From GCA-2748575 sp965222725 (lineage in GTDB: Bacteria; Pseudomonadota; Gammaproteobacteria; Pseudomonadales; Ketobacteraceae): 64,000 nucleotides of DNA. Made by a program: the position numbers and the translations under genes. Positions 1-10,015 of the stretch are shown piece after piece. The DNA lies in NCBI GenBank assembly GCA_965222725.1, contig OZ244969.1, positions 3,286,001-3,350,000 on the forward strand. The letters run 5' to 3'. The first letter of the stretch is position 1; every line of letters begins with the position of its first letter. The notes under the pieces are model-generated. The model was not told the DNA's origin and made no database searches. It was given only the letters and a program-made list of their open reading frames with translations.

Positions 1-957
<957 letters not shown>

Positions 958-992
958 TGATTGCCTCAATTAACTGTTTTCTGAGCAAAATT

Positions 993-1121
993 GTGTGAAC
1001 AGGCCCTTGCCAGTAAAGGCCCTCAAGCTTAGCCAAATTTGCCCATGGGTAAAAGAGTACACCCCGTGATCAAAAGGAAAGATTGCTACATTTTATGTCG
1101 GCTCAATTAGTGTGAACAGGC
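993..1121. repeat. 12-bp direct repeat in the fabV/ackA divergent region
   Basis: GTGTGAACAGGC occurs exactly at 993-1004 and 1110-1121, 117 bp apart. Both copies are associated with an upstream CTCAATTA (965-972 and 1102-1109). The second copy overlaps the probable -35 element of ackA. It could be an operator pair, but no regulator is identified. Confidence 0.4.
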
Positions 1122-1141
1122 TCTGGTGTGCTTGCTATACT
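1113..1141 (+). promoter_or_regulatory. Predicted sigma-70 promoter of ackA
   Basis: TGAACA at 1113-1118 (4 of 6 to the -35 consensus), a 17-bp spacer, and TATACT at 1136-1141 as -10. It lies 32 bp upstream of the ackA start codon. Prediction from sequence only. Confidence 0.5.
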
Positions 1142-1173
1142 GGCAGTCCGTTTGAGATCAGCAGGGATGACGT

Positions 1174-2418
1174 ATGAGTGATAACCAGAGCGCAGATCAG
1201 TCCGCCGGATACTATCTGGTGTTGAATGCGGGAAGTTCATCAGTGAAGTTCGCCGGATATGCCGCCGGTACCCTGGAATGCCTGTTTCAGGGCCAGATAG
1301 ACGATAAGGGTGGTCAGGGAAGAAACGACGCGGTGCTGAAAGCAGAGCAGGGCGGCCGGAAAACGGAGCAACCGCTGGATCTGTCCCGTTATGATTCCGG
1401 TTTTTTGCCGGTGGCGCCGGTGCTGGAATGGCTGGAATCTGCGGGCCCCAAAGCCAGCCTGTTGGCCGTTGGTCACCGCGTGGTGCATGGCGGCGAGGCA
1501 TTTCAGGCACCGGTGATTGTGAATGCCGACGTTAGCGCCGCTATTGAATCCTGCCACCGTTTTGCGCCCCTCCATAATCCGGCCAACCTCCAGGGGATTA
1601 CCGATTGCCAGTCCCGCTACCCCGATCTGCCCCAGGTGGCGGTGTTTGATACCGCCTTCCACCAGACCCTGGATGCGGACCACTATCTTTATGCCGTGCC
1701 CCATGAATGGTATGAAAACCTGGGTGTAAGGCGTTACGGTTTTCACGGCACCAGCCACGAATACGTTTATCAGGAGGCAGAAAAGAGCCTGGGCCTGGCG
1801 GCAAACAGTGGCGCTTTTATTACCCTGCATCTGGGTAATGGCTGCAGTGCCGCGGCCATTGAAAACGGCAAAAGCGTGGATACCACCATGGGCCTGACAC
1901 CGCTGGAAGGCATGATGATGGGCACCCGTTGTGGCGATATTGATCCCGGCCTGCCGGAATACCTGTGCCAGCAGCTGGATTGCAGTATTGCCGACTTGAC
2001 CCGGCAGCTGAACAAGCAAAGCGGTTTAATGGGCGTGTCGGGCCTCACCAGTGATATGCGCCAGATTCAGCAGGCAATGGACGAGGATCACCAGGGCGCA
2101 GAGCGCGCCTTCAACATGTTCTGTTTGCGGGCTGCCCGGGCGGCGGCCAGTATGCGGGTGTCCCTTGGCAGTCTGGATGCGCTGATTTTTACCGGTGGCA
2201 TTGGCGAGCATTCCGCATTGGTACGACAGCGGATTCTGAGTCATCTCCGCTGGATGACAGCGGCCACGGATGATGGGCTGAACAGGGATCATGGCTGGCA
2301 ATCCGGCGGAGTGATCACACAAAGGGGCACGAGTCCGTCAACCGCCTGTGCCATGGTGGTTCCCACAGACGAGGAGCTGATGATCGCCACACATATACAG
2401 CAGTTACTGCAACCATGA
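1174..2418 (+). CDS. ackA: Acetate kinase
   Basis: Interconverts acetyl phosphate plus ADP with acetate plus ATP in the cytoplasm. The 414 residues carry the ASKHA-fold signatures: LNAGSSSVKF near the N terminus, HRVVHGGE, VFDTAFHQTL, RRYGFHGTSHE, the adenosine-binding HLGNGCSAA and FTGGIGEHS near the C terminus. The family is usually about 400 residues; about ten extra polar residues precede the conserved start here. Pta follows 34 bp downstream, so the pair forms the classical acetate switch. It has its own predicted promoter (1113-1141). Confidence 0.97.
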   Translation: MSDNQSADQSAGYYLVLNAGSSSVKFAGYAAGTLECLFQGQIDDKGGQGRNDAVLKAEQGGRKTEQPLDLSRYDSGFLPVAPVLEWLESAGPKASLLAVGHRVVHGGEAFQAPVIVNADVSAAIESCHRFAPLHNPANLQGITDCQSRYPDLPQVAVFDTAFHQTLDADHYLYAVPHEWYENLGVRRYGFHGTSHEYVYQEAEKSLGLAANSGAFITLHLGNGCSAAAIENGKSVDTTMGLTPLEGMMMGTRCGDIDPGLPEYLCQQLDCSIADLTRQLNKQSGLMGVSGLTSDMRQIQQAMDEDHQGAERAFNMFCLRAARAAASMRVSLGSLDALIFTGGIGEHSALVRQRILSHLRWMTAATDDGLNRDHGWQSGGVITQRGTSPSTACAMVVPTDEELMIATHIQQLLQP

Positions 2419-2452
2419 TGTTATTTTTCGCAACAGGCCAAAGGAGTTTCCT

Positions 2453-4639
2453 GTGAGTAAAGTTTTGTTTATGGCGCCCACCCGCAGTGGCGTTGGTTTA
2501 ACTTCCATTTGTATTGGTCTGGTGCGTGCGCTGGATCAGCAGGGCATTCGTGTCGCCTTTCTTAAGCCGGTGGCCAACGGCAAGGTAAGTGATGAGCGGC
2601 CGGATCGCTCTTCCGCCATTATCCGCCGTGTCACCCATTTAACGCCGCCCACGCCGCTTTGCCTGGACGACATCAGAGATGACGTAACCGAGGGCGACGA
2701 TGAGATTGTGATGGAGCGGGTGATTGGTTTGTATCAGCAGGCCATTGCCGATTACCAGTCCGCCTATGGCGATCAGGAAGCCGTGGAAGTGGTGATTGTG
2801 GAAGGTATCAGCAGTGGCGGCGATGATTCTCTGGCGCATTTTCTGAATACCCAGATGGCCAAAACACTGGATGCAGAAGTGATACTTGTGGGTTCGCCTG
2901 CGGCCAGTTCCCTGGATCAGCTGAATGACGATCTTAAACTGACGGCATCTCACTATGGTGGTGCGGAAAGCGATCGGGTGCTGGGCGCCATCCTGAATAT
3001 GGTGAATGCCCCCACCGACCGTTCCGGCCTGATCCGTATTGAGTTACTGCGCCCCACGGAAAAGCCGGCCCTGGATGAGGAAACCATCCAGTCCACCTGT
3101 GATGTTTTTGCGACGGATAATTTTCATCTGATTGGTAGCATTCCCTGGGAAATTGATATGACCGCCTCCCGGACTGTGGATGTGATGAAATACATCGGCG
3201 CCGGCTATTTGCATGAAGGCAACGCCGCGACCCGCCGCATCAAGCATGTGATGATTGCTGCCCAGACCGTTAAGAACTTTGTGCATACGGTGGCGCCGGG
3301 CACCCTGATTTTTACTCCCCATGATCGCGAAGACATCATCGCCGCAGTGGCCCTGGGCGTTATGCACGGGCTGGATGTGGCCGGCTTGTGCCTGACCGGG
3401 GTTGAAAGCCCCAATCCGGATATTATGGGCTGGTGCAGCCCGGCCATAGAAAAAGGCTTGCCGGTAGCCTGCGTGGATATTGATATCTACCACGCCGCCA
3501 CCTTGTTACCACGCTACAGCAATAAAGTGGCAGTGGACGATGTGGAGCGGGCGGAAGTGATCATGGACCGGGTGGCCCATTACCTGGAAAAAGACTGGCT
3601 GGCAGAGCGCCTGCGCACAGAACGTTCCCGCATGCTGACACCGGCTGCATTCCGCTACGAAATTGTACGCCGGGCCCGGCAGGCCAAACAAACTGTCGTG
3701 CTGCCGGAAGGGGAAGAACCCCGCACCATCAAAGCTGCTGCCATTTGCGCCGAGCGGGGCATTGCCCGCTGCATTTTGCTGGGGGATGAAGAAAAAGTCC
3801 GCTCACTGGCAGAAGCCAACGGCGTTACCCTGCACGAAGGTCTGGAAATTCGCGACCCCCGCAGTTTTCGGGACGATTATCTTGAAGATCTGCTGGAGCG
3901 CCGCAAGCACAAGGGCCTGAGCGAGGAACGGGCCCGCCAGGCCCTGGAGGATAATGTGGTGGTGGGCACCATGATGGTGGTGCATGATGAGGTGGATGGA
4001 CTGGTGTCCGGCGCCATTCACACCACGGCCAATACTATTCGCCCGGCGCTGCAGCTGATCCGAACCCGGCCCGATGCCATGCTGGTTTCTTCGGTGTTTT
4101 TTATGTGTCTGCCGGATCAGGTGATTGTGTACGGCGACTGTGCCATTAATCCGGATCCTTCGGCTGAGGAGTTAGCGGATATTGCCGTTCGTTCTGCAGA
4201 GTCAGCAAAGTCCTTTGGTATTGATCCCAGAGTGGCCATGATCAGTTACAGCACCGGTGAATCCGGCCACGGCGCCGACGTGGACAAGGTTCGCGAAGCC
4301 ACCCGGCTGGCCAAAGAGCGCGCCCCGGATCTGCCCATTGATGGCCCGCTGCAGTACGACGCGGCCATGATTGCCAGTGTGGCCAAATCCAAGGCGCCCG
4401 ACAGCCCCGTGGCGGGCAAGGCGACAGTGTGCATTTTTCCGGATCTGAACACCGGCAATACCACTTACAAAGCCGTACAGCGTAGCGCCAATGTCATCAG
4501 CATTGGTCCCATGTTGCAGGGCCTGAACAAACCGGTGAATGATTTATCCCGGGGGGCGCTGGTGGATGATATCGTTTACACCATCGCAATTACTGCTGTG
4601 CAGGCACATTCTGCACGGGCTGTGCCGGAACCGGAATAA
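2453..4639 (+). CDS. pta: Phosphate acetyltransferase (long, two-domain form)
   Basis: Transfers acetyl between CoA and phosphate, acting with AckA in acetate overflow and assimilation. The 728-residue product is the long proteobacterial form. It has an N-terminal P-loop/BioD-like region starting MAPTRSGVG, a middle DRTGG-type regulatory domain, and a C-terminal PTA_PTB catalytic domain (about residues 400-720, including VVLPEGEEPRT and FPDLNTGNTTYKAVQR). The start is GTG at 2453, chosen because AAGGAG sits 6-11 bases upstream and the encoded N terminus matches the family. It follows ackA by 34 bp and is very likely co-transcribed. Confidence 0.96.
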   Translation: MSKVLFMAPTRSGVGLTSICIGLVRALDQQGIRVAFLKPVANGKVSDERPDRSSAIIRRVTHLTPPTPLCLDDIRDDVTEGDDEIVMERVIGLYQQAIADYQSAYGDQEAVEVVIVEGISSGGDDSLAHFLNTQMAKTLDAEVILVGSPAASSLDQLNDDLKLTASHYGGAESDRVLGAILNMVNAPTDRSGLIRIELLRPTEKPALDEETIQSTCDVFATDNFHLIGSIPWEIDMTASRTVDVMKYIGAGYLHEGNAATRRIKHVMIAAQTVKNFVHTVAPGTLIFTPHDREDIIAAVALGVMHGLDVAGLCLTGVESPNPDIMGWCSPAIEKGLPVACVDIDIYHAATLLPRYSNKVAVDDVERAEVIMDRVAHYLEKDWLAERLRTERSRMLTPAAFRYEIVRRARQAKQTVVLPEGEEPRTIKAAAICAERGIARCILLGDEEKVRSLAEANGVTLHEGLEIRDPRSFRDDYLEDLLERRKHKGLSEERARQALEDNVVVGTMMVVHDEVDGLVSGAIHTTANTIRPALQLIRTRPDAMLVSSVFFMCLPDQVIVYGDCAINPDPSAEELADIAVRSAESAKSFGIDPRVAMISYSTGESGHGADVDKVREATRLAKERAPDLPIDGPLQYDAAMIASVAKSKAPDSPVAGKATVCIFPDLNTGNTTYKAVQRSANVISIGPMLQGLNKPVNDLSRGALVDDIVYTIAITAVQAHSARAVPEPE

Positions 4640-4773
4640 ACGGGTCATGGTGTGTGCGGGTAATCATCTGAATGGTTGTCCGCCAATGCGCCGGCGCTGG
4701 GAATCTGGACTAGAATGACGCTATTCTGGTTTGCACTGGTATTAACTGTAACTATTGTTGGGGCGTTGAGTGA

Positions 4774-5610
4774 ATGATGAAATTATTCCGGGATAAATCC
4801 GTAGTGATCACAGGCGCGGGCGCCGGTATGGGCCGGGCATTGGCGTTACGTTTGGGAAGCTACGGTGCCAATGTGGTGGTAACCGACATTGATGAAAATG
4901 CGGCTCTGGAAACCGCCCGGGAAATAAAACGCAAGGATGGCCATGCCAGTTATCACTCGCTGGATGTGCGCGATCGGGAGGCGTTCACATCATTACTGAA
5001 TGGTGTGGTGGGAGATTACGGCACCCTGGATTATCTGTTCAACAATGCCGGTATCGCCATTTTTGGCGAAGTGCGCGATCAGACCGATGAAGACTGGCAA
5101 CGGGTTATCGATATTAATCAGATGGGCGTAATGTACGGCACCCTGGCAGCCTATGACATCATGTGCCGGCAAGGTTCCGGCCATATTGTTAACACCGCTT
5201 CCATCGCCGGACTGACGCCGACACCCCTGTTAACCCCCTACAGCATGACCAAGCACGCAGTGGTGGGTTTAACCTGTTCCTTAAGGGAGGAGGCCAAAGG
5301 CCTGGGAGTAAAAGTGAGCGCTGTCTGCCCCGGTATTATCCGCACCAGTATTGCCGACGGAAACTTTTCCCGGGCCAGTCATTTTCCTGATCCGTTCGGT
5401 TTTATTCAGGAAAAACTGAAAATCAAACCCATCAGTGCGGACGATGCGGCCCACTTTATTCTGAAAGGCGTGAAGAAAAACGAAGCCCAGATTATTTTCC
5501 CCACCCATGGTCGCTCGCTGGTGCATTCCTATCGTTTTCTTTCCGGTATCTCCAGCAGCTTTCATCAGGTTGCACTCAAGGTGTATCGCCGGGATTACCG
5601 CCACCAGTAA
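4774..5610 (+). CDS. Classical short-chain dehydrogenase/reductase
   Basis: NAD(P)-dependent oxidoreductase of unknown substrate. Visible signatures are TGAGAGMG (cofactor-binding TGxxxGxG) near residue 13, NNAG near residue 90, a catalytic Ser in NTASIAG, and the YxxxK pair in PYSMTKHAV. At 278 residues it is slightly longer than the 250-residue core, with a basic C-terminal tail. Two ATGs lie in tandem (4774 and 4777) and either could be used. It converges on the serine hydrolase at 5628, with a perfect hairpin between them. A second SDR of similar design lies at 59193, so these look like lipid or hydrophobic-alcohol dehydrogenases, but that is a guess. Confidence 0.85.
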   Translation: MMKLFRDKSVVITGAGAGMGRALALRLGSYGANVVVTDIDENAALETAREIKRKDGHASYHSLDVRDREAFTSLLNGVVGDYGTLDYLFNNAGIAIFGEVRDQTDEDWQRVIDINQMGVMYGTLAAYDIMCRQGSGHIVNTASIAGLTPTPLLTPYSMTKHAVVGLTCSLREEAKGLGVKVSAVCPGIIRTSIADGNFSRASHFPDPFGFIQEKLKIKPISADDAAHFILKGVKKNEAQIIFPTHGRSLVHSYRFLSGISSSFHQVALKVYRRDYRHQ

Positions 5611-5622
5611 GTTGTTCCCGCC

Positions 5623-5655
5623 GGACGTTATTCACGGGCCTGGTGAATAACGTCC
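5623..5655. terminator. Perfect 13-bp hairpin between convergent genes
   Basis: GGACGTTATTCAC (5623-5635), a 7-base loop, then the exact complement GTGAATAACGTCC (5643-5655). It starts 12 bases after the SDR stop codon and runs into the last codons of the opposing hydrolase gene. There is no strong T-tract, so it may stall polymerase or protect 3' ends in both directions rather than act as a simple intrinsic terminator. Confidence 0.6.
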
Positions 5656-7034
5656 AGAATAGCGCTGATGGTTGGCCCCAGATTCAGGTAGTCATAATCT
5701 TCGGTGACACCGGTACGGGTCACCACCAGGTTTTCTGAAGGAATCACAATCACCCGCTGGCCCTGGTGGCCGGCAAAATAATAGGTATCGTGGGGCAGCT
5801 CGGGCCATTCATTGCCACGGCTGTTCAGCCAGATCTGGCCACCATAGATATCGGTTACCGGCGATGGCTGGGTAACATAATCAATCCAGGCGGAAGACAC
5901 CACCTGCTGCCCGTTCCATTGCCCCCGTTGCAGATACAGTTGCCCCAGGCGCAACCAGTCGCGGGGTGTCATAAAGCCATAGGCGCCGCCGACAAATTGC
6001 CCGGCAGCATCCACTTCAATAAAGGCGGAACCAATGCCCAGTTTGTGGAAAAGATTTTCCTGGTAAAAGTCGTAAGCGTTTTGTGCAGTGCCACCCGCCA
6101 GGTCGTGAACAATTTTCGCCAGCAGGTTGGCGTCGCCGGTGCTGTAGTTAAAGGTGGTTCCCGGTTCGTGCTTTAACGGCTGCGAAGCCACATAGTCAAT
6201 CTGATCTGCGCTTTCATACAGCATCCGGGTTACCCCGGACTGGGTGCCGTAATCCTCTCCAAAATCCAGCCCTGATGTCATATGCACAATATCCCGGGTG
6301 GTAACTCTGTCTTTGGTGGTGCCCGCCCATCCGGGAATGGGAGCCGGCGCATCCAGATCCAGGCGGCCCTGATCCCACAAAATACCAATCAGGGTACCGG
6401 TGAGGGTTTTGGTCATGGACCAGCCCAGCAGCGGTGTGTTCTGGTCTGCGCCCAGCGCGTAGCGTTCGCCAATCAGCCGGCCGTTGTAGGCCACCAGTAA
6501 CGAGGTGGTGTTAAGGGGCACCTCTTCAGGTTCGGTAAAGGCCAGTTCCATGGCCGCCGCCAATTGATCTTTGTCCAGTGCCGGTAATTCGCTGGTGTCT
6601 GCTCCCGCAGTGCCATGGGGCCAGGGTAATTCTGCAGGCAGCACCGGTGCCGGCAACGGGGTTATTGTGTGGGCCTGCAGGTCCTCGATTTCCCGGTCCA
6701 CCAGCAGGGTGCAGCCCATGCCTTCGCGATACAGGGCCCGGCCTTTCAGGTATTCATTCAGAAAAATATGCTCGCCCACGGTGACATAGCCAAGGGCTGC
6801 GTCGATATCGATATCCCAAATCAGCGGCAACGGCTGGACTTTGGGGGCAATAAAACGGGATTTGATCAGGCTCTCATCCAGGCCGCTGTTGAACAGATAG
6901 GAGCACAGGTACTTTGCGGAAAAACCTTTACCTACCGCTAAATCCTGTATCCTGTCACAGCCTGTGAGTGTCAGTATCAGGCCAGACGTTATGATCAGTT
7001 TTCTTGTCAGGGTGGTGAGTGTAAGCTGTTTCAT
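5628..7034 (-). CDS. Beta-lactamase-family serine hydrolase, predicted lipoprotein
   Basis: Class C beta-lactamase/esterase fold enzyme (PF00144-like). The N terminus has a hydrophobic signal ending in LTLTGC, a lipobox, so the mature protein should be a membrane-anchored lipoprotein starting at Cys. The catalytic motifs are present: SMTK (SxxK) in LLGWSMTKTLTG, Tyr in FNYSTGD, and HQG in FAGHQGQR, the equivalent of KTG. About 120 residues of unassigned sequence lie between the lipobox and the catalytic domain. Family members include esterases, D-aminopeptidases and polymer-degrading hydrolases, so true beta-lactamase activity should not be assumed. It is divergent from the alpha/beta hydrolase at 7226. 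Confidence 0.85.
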   Translation of the reverse strand: MKQLTLTTLTRKLIITSGLILTLTGCDRIQDLAVGKGFSAKYLCSYLFNSGLDESLIKSRFIAPKVQPLPLIWDIDIDAALGYVTVGEHIFLNEYLKGRALYREGMGCTLLVDREIEDLQAHTITPLPAPVLPAELPWPHGTAGADTSELPALDKDQLAAAMELAFTEPEEVPLNTTSLLVAYNGRLIGERYALGADQNTPLLGWSMTKTLTGTLIGILWDQGRLDLDAPAPIPGWAGTTKDRVTTRDIVHMTSGLDFGEDYGTQSGVTRMLYESADQIDYVASQPLKHEPGTTFNYSTGDANLLAKIVHDLAGGTAQNAYDFYQENLFHKLGIGSAFIEVDAAGQFVGGAYGFMTPRDWLRLGQLYLQRGQWNGQQVVSSAWIDYVTQPSPVTDIYGGQIWLNSRGNEWPELPHDTYYFAGHQGQRVIVIPSENLVVTRTGVTEDYDYLNLGPTISAILDVIHQARE

Positions 7035-7225
7035 AAAGGGCCTTTTTATTATTGTGCTGCTTTTATTATTGAGCTGTTATAGTGCTGCCAGCTTTATAAC
7101 TACTACCGTCAACCAACGTAGTACCATCAGTACAGGCCCCGATCAATTGGCTGCAGTGACCGGATTAACGGCAAACGGGCCAACAGTCAGTTTTTATGGA
7201 TATCAGCAGGCATTCAGGAGGAATC

Positions 7226-8023
7226 ATGCCAAGCATAAGATTGCCCAGTGGCGTAATACACTATCGAGAACAGGGCGAGGGTGCGCCCATGTTGCTGTTA
7301 CACGCCAACCCTGGCGACAGCCGGGATTACGCCGCGGCTATGCCGGTACTGGCGGAACATTACCGGGTACTGGCGCTGGACTGGCCCGGCTACGGGGATT
7401 CGGACATTCCGGAGCAGCCGGAATCGGTGAATGCCGATCTGTTTGCTCAGATGCTGGAAGAATTTGTGACCGCCAAAAAGCTGGACCGGGTCATTCTGGT
7501 GGGGAATTCGGTCGGTGGCTTGTGCGCCGTCAAGTTCGCGTTAGGCTTTCCGGAGCGGGTCAGCGCGCTGGTGCTGGTATCACCCGGTGGTTTTACTCCC
7601 CATAACCTGCTTACCCGGGCTTTCTGTCGCATGCAGGGCAGTCTGTTCTCCATTCCGCCGCATTTGTGGGCGAGCCTCTGCCTCAAGCGCCGCAACGAGA
7701 CTACCCAAGCCATGGTGGATCGTGGTCGCCATGACCATCGGCAGTCACAGCGGCTGGCAGTCAACCGGGCCATATGGCGCAGCTTTCTGACCCCGCAGGC
7801 GGATATCCGGGAGGATGCCAAAGGCATTACCCAGCCGGTACTGCTGCTGTTCGGCAAGTCCGACCCGGCCATTCCTGCCACCAAAGACGGCAAGCAGGCC
7901 CATCTGTCCATGCCCCACGCCCATCTGCATATACTGCCCTGCGGCCACTCTGCTTTTGCCGAGTTGCCAGAGGAATTTTGCCAGCGGGTAATGCGATTTT
8001 TGAACCAAGAGGTTAGTCTATAG
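7226..8023 (+). CDS. Alpha/beta hydrolase
   Basis: Alpha/beta-hydrolase fold enzyme of unknown substrate, 265 residues. It shows the oxyanion-side HANPGDS, the nucleophile elbow GNSVGG, the acid in GKSDPAIP and the catalytic His in LPCGHSAF. No signal peptide is seen, so it is probably cytoplasmic. The start is placed at the ATG at 7226, because AGGAGG lies 5-10 bases upstream; an in-frame ATG at 7196 has no such site. It is first in a run of closely spaced plus-strand genes (26 bp to the next). It resembles C-C bond hydrolases and haloalkane-dehalogenase-like members only in general fold. Confidence 0.87.
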   Translation: MPSIRLPSGVIHYREQGEGAPMLLLHANPGDSRDYAAAMPVLAEHYRVLALDWPGYGDSDIPEQPESVNADLFAQMLEEFVTAKKLDRVILVGNSVGGLCAVKFALGFPERVSALVLVSPGGFTPHNLLTRAFCRMQGSLFSIPPHLWASLCLKRRNETTQAMVDRGRHDHRQSQRLAVNRAIWRSFLTPQADIREDAKGITQPVLLLFGKSDPAIPATKDGKQAHLSMPHAHLHILPCGHSAFAELPEEFCQRVMRFLNQEVSL

Positions 8024-8049
8024 GCCGAACCACAACAGCGGGCAAAAGA

Positions 8050-8643
8050 ATGAATATAACAAAATGGCTGGTGGGGCTGATTCACAAAGTGGTGAGCAGC
8101 CTGGACACCGATGCCCTGGGAAGCGCCATCAACGATGCGCTGCGGAAAAACCCGGAATTTGTCGCCAACGTCGTAGGGGCGCTGGACCCCAAACCCATTG
8201 CCAAATCCGTGAATGAATTATTACGGGAACACCCGGAACAGATCATGGATCTGGTGGCGGATATTGATACCCGTTTTGTGTCGGCATTTGTGAACGATCT
8301 GCTCACCCGACGGCCCCGGTATATTTCCTATCTGCTTGAATCCATTGATCCCCGGTTAATCGCGAATACCGTGAACCACTTGTTGCGGGATCAGCCGCAG
8401 TTTGGCTCCCGGCTGATCAGCGAACTGGATCCCAATTTGCTGGCACTGACCGTGAATGGCTATATTGATGAAAACCCGCGCTTGTTACCGGATCTGATAC
8501 AGGGCCTGGATGCGGATGCTTTAGTGGCACTGATGGAGCGCATCCGCGCGGAGAATGCGCCTTTGATGGACCGGTTAACCGATGCCTGGCGTGGTGAAAC
8601 CGCCCGGCCGCCAATAAAGGAAACGACACATGAACAAAGGTAA
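8050..8643 (+). CDS. Protein of five tandem 27-residue repeats, function unknown
   Basis: A 197-residue protein I do not recognise. Residues 18-152 are five consecutive units of exactly 27 residues (starting at 18, 45, 72, 99 and 126), each opening with LD or ID. The pattern is [LI]-D-x3-[LIVF]-x3-[VI]-N-x2-[LI]-x4-P-x3-x2-[LI]-[LIV]. A degenerate sixth unit starts at 153 (LDADALVALM). Each unit looks like a helix-turn-helix pair, so the whole probably forms an alpha solenoid. No signal peptide or transmembrane segment is evident. Its last 14 bases overlap the SIMPL gene, so the two are translationally coupled. Confidence 0.75.
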   Translation: MNITKWLVGLIHKVVSSLDTDALGSAINDALRKNPEFVANVVGALDPKPIAKSVNELLREHPEQIMDLVADIDTRFVSAFVNDLLTRRPRYISYLLESIDPRLIANTVNHLLRDQPQFGSRLISELDPNLLALTVNGYIDENPRLLPDLIQGLDADALVALMERIRAENAPLMDRLTDAWRGETARPPIKETTHEQR

Positions 8644-9349
8644 TGAAGGTGCAGCGTTATTCCTTGGAGTCTTTATTGCTGCCGGACTGGTGGTGATGGG
8701 GTATCTGGCATCATCGGCTGCGATTGATATCAAGGAATATGAACGTTCCGTTACGGTAAAAGGCTTGTCGGAACGGGATTATCCGGCCGACACCGTGATC
8801 TGGCCGATTCAGTTTACCGAAGCGGATAACGATCTGGGCAAGCTGTATCATTCCCTGGATGTCACCACCGCAAAGATTCGCCAGTTTCTGGAAGCCAAAG
8901 GTATCAGGAAAGAGGCAATTTCGGTAGGCGCCCCGGCCATTACCGATAAATCTGCCCAGCAGTGGGGTAACGCCCCCAAAGCCGAATTTCGCTACACCGC
9001 GGTGCAAACGGTAACGGTTTATTCGCAGAACGTTGAGTTGGTGCGCAGCGTGATGACCTCTCTGTCGGAGCTGGGCAAGGAAGGCATCGTATTCAGTGGC
9101 GGTAATTATGAAACCCGCCCGGAATATATTTTCAGCCAGCTTAATGAGGTGAAACCGGAAATGATCGAGGAGGCCACCAAAAAAGCGCGGGAGGTGGCCA
9201 TTAAGTTTGCCCAGGATTCCGAAAGTCGCCTGGGTAAAATCAAGCGGGCATCCCAGGGCCAGTTCAGCATTAAACCTCGCGATAATAATAATCCCCACAT
9301 TAAAAAAGTACGGGTGGTGTCTACGGTTGAATATTATCTTTCTGATTAG
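8630..9349 (+). CDS. SIMPL-domain (DUF541) protein, membrane-anchored
   Basis: SIMPL/DUF541 family protein of 239 residues. It has an N-terminal hydrophobic segment (ALFLGVFIAAGLVVMGYLAS, about residues 9-28), an uncleaved anchor or signal peptide. The SIMPL domain follows, recognisable from SVTVKGLSERDYPADT and the C-terminal KIKRASQGQF. It should therefore face the periplasm. Family members have been linked to oxidative-stress tolerance and outer-membrane or cell-surface functions, but no reaction is established. It overlaps the repeat-protein gene by 14 bp and is 12 bp from the methyltransferase. Confidence 0.88.
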   Translation: MNKGNEGAALFLGVFIAAGLVVMGYLASSAAIDIKEYERSVTVKGLSERDYPADTVIWPIQFTEADNDLGKLYHSLDVTTAKIRQFLEAKGIRKEAISVGAPAITDKSAQQWGNAPKAEFRYTAVQTVTVYSQNVELVRSVMTSLSELGKEGIVFSGGNYETRPEYIFSQLNEVKPEMIEEATKKAREVAIKFAQDSESRLGKIKRASQGQFSIKPRDNNNPHIKKVRVVSTVEYYLSD

Positions 9350-9361
9350 AGGTTGCTGACG

Positions 9362-9988
9362 ATGGGATTTTACGACGACAAGATATTACCTCACGCCATT
9401 GATCTGGCCTGTTCATCGCCGCCCATTATGAAATTGCGGGAGCAGGTAGTGCCGCAGGCCCAAGGGGAAATTCTTGAAATTGGCATGGGCTCCGGCGTGA
9501 ATATTCCGCTGTACCAGCCGGATAAAGTCAAACTGGTATGGGGACTGGAACCGTCCCGGGGCATGCGCGAAAAAGCCCGGCCCCAGGTGGAAGCGGCGCC
9601 CTTTGAAATCCGCTGGCTGGACCTGCCCGGCGAGGAAATCCCTCTGGAAAATGAATCTGTGGATACAGTGCTGCTGACCTATACCCTGTGCACCATTCCC
9701 GACTGGCATGCGGCATTGAAACAGATGCAAAGGGTACTGAAACCCGAAGGCAGGTTACTTTTTTGTGAGCACGGCAAGGCACCTGATCACGGCGTGTTGA
9801 AATGGCAGAATCGCCTGACGCCTGTCTGGAAGCGTCTGGCGGGTGGTTGCCATCTTAACCGACCCATTGCCGAATACATTGAAGAGGCGGGCTTTGAGAT
9901 TGAATCGCTGGAAAACCTGTATGCCCGAAAAACGCCTAAATTTGCCGGCTATATGTACTATGGCTGGGCTTCCCGTGGTGAGCTTTGA
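9362..9988 (+). CDS. Class I SAM-dependent methyltransferase
   Basis: 208-residue methyltransferase with motif I ILEIGMGSGVN, an acidic motif II region (GLEPSRGMR), the post-motif VDTVLLTYTLCTIPD, and LLFCEHGKAP further on. The Methyltransf_11 core followed by a C-terminal segment with Trp, His and Arg resembles the METTL7/UbiE-like group, which acts on small hydrophobic molecules or thiols. The substrate is unknown. The ATG at 9362 is chosen over an in-frame TTG at 9353 because AGAGG is suitably spaced before it. It lies 27 bp before the Mrp operon and may be co-transcribed with it. Confidence 0.85.
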   Translation: MGFYDDKILPHAIDLACSSPPIMKLREQVVPQAQGEILEIGMGSGVNIPLYQPDKVKLVWGLEPSRGMREKARPQVEAAPFEIRWLDLPGEEIPLENESVDTVLLTYTLCTIPDWHAALKQMQRVLKPEGRLLFCEHGKAPDHGVLKWQNRLTPVWKRLAGGCHLNRPIAEYIEEAGFEIESLENLYARKTPKFAGYMYYGWASRGEL

Positions 9989-10015
9989 GTTAAACAATTA
10001 GCGTGCTTGATATCT

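Noticed and set aside
5628..7034. Antibiotic-resistance beta-lactamase
   Set aside because: SxxK, Tyr and HxG motifs are shared with esterases and peptidases; the lipobox and extra N-terminal region are not typical of AmpC enzymes.
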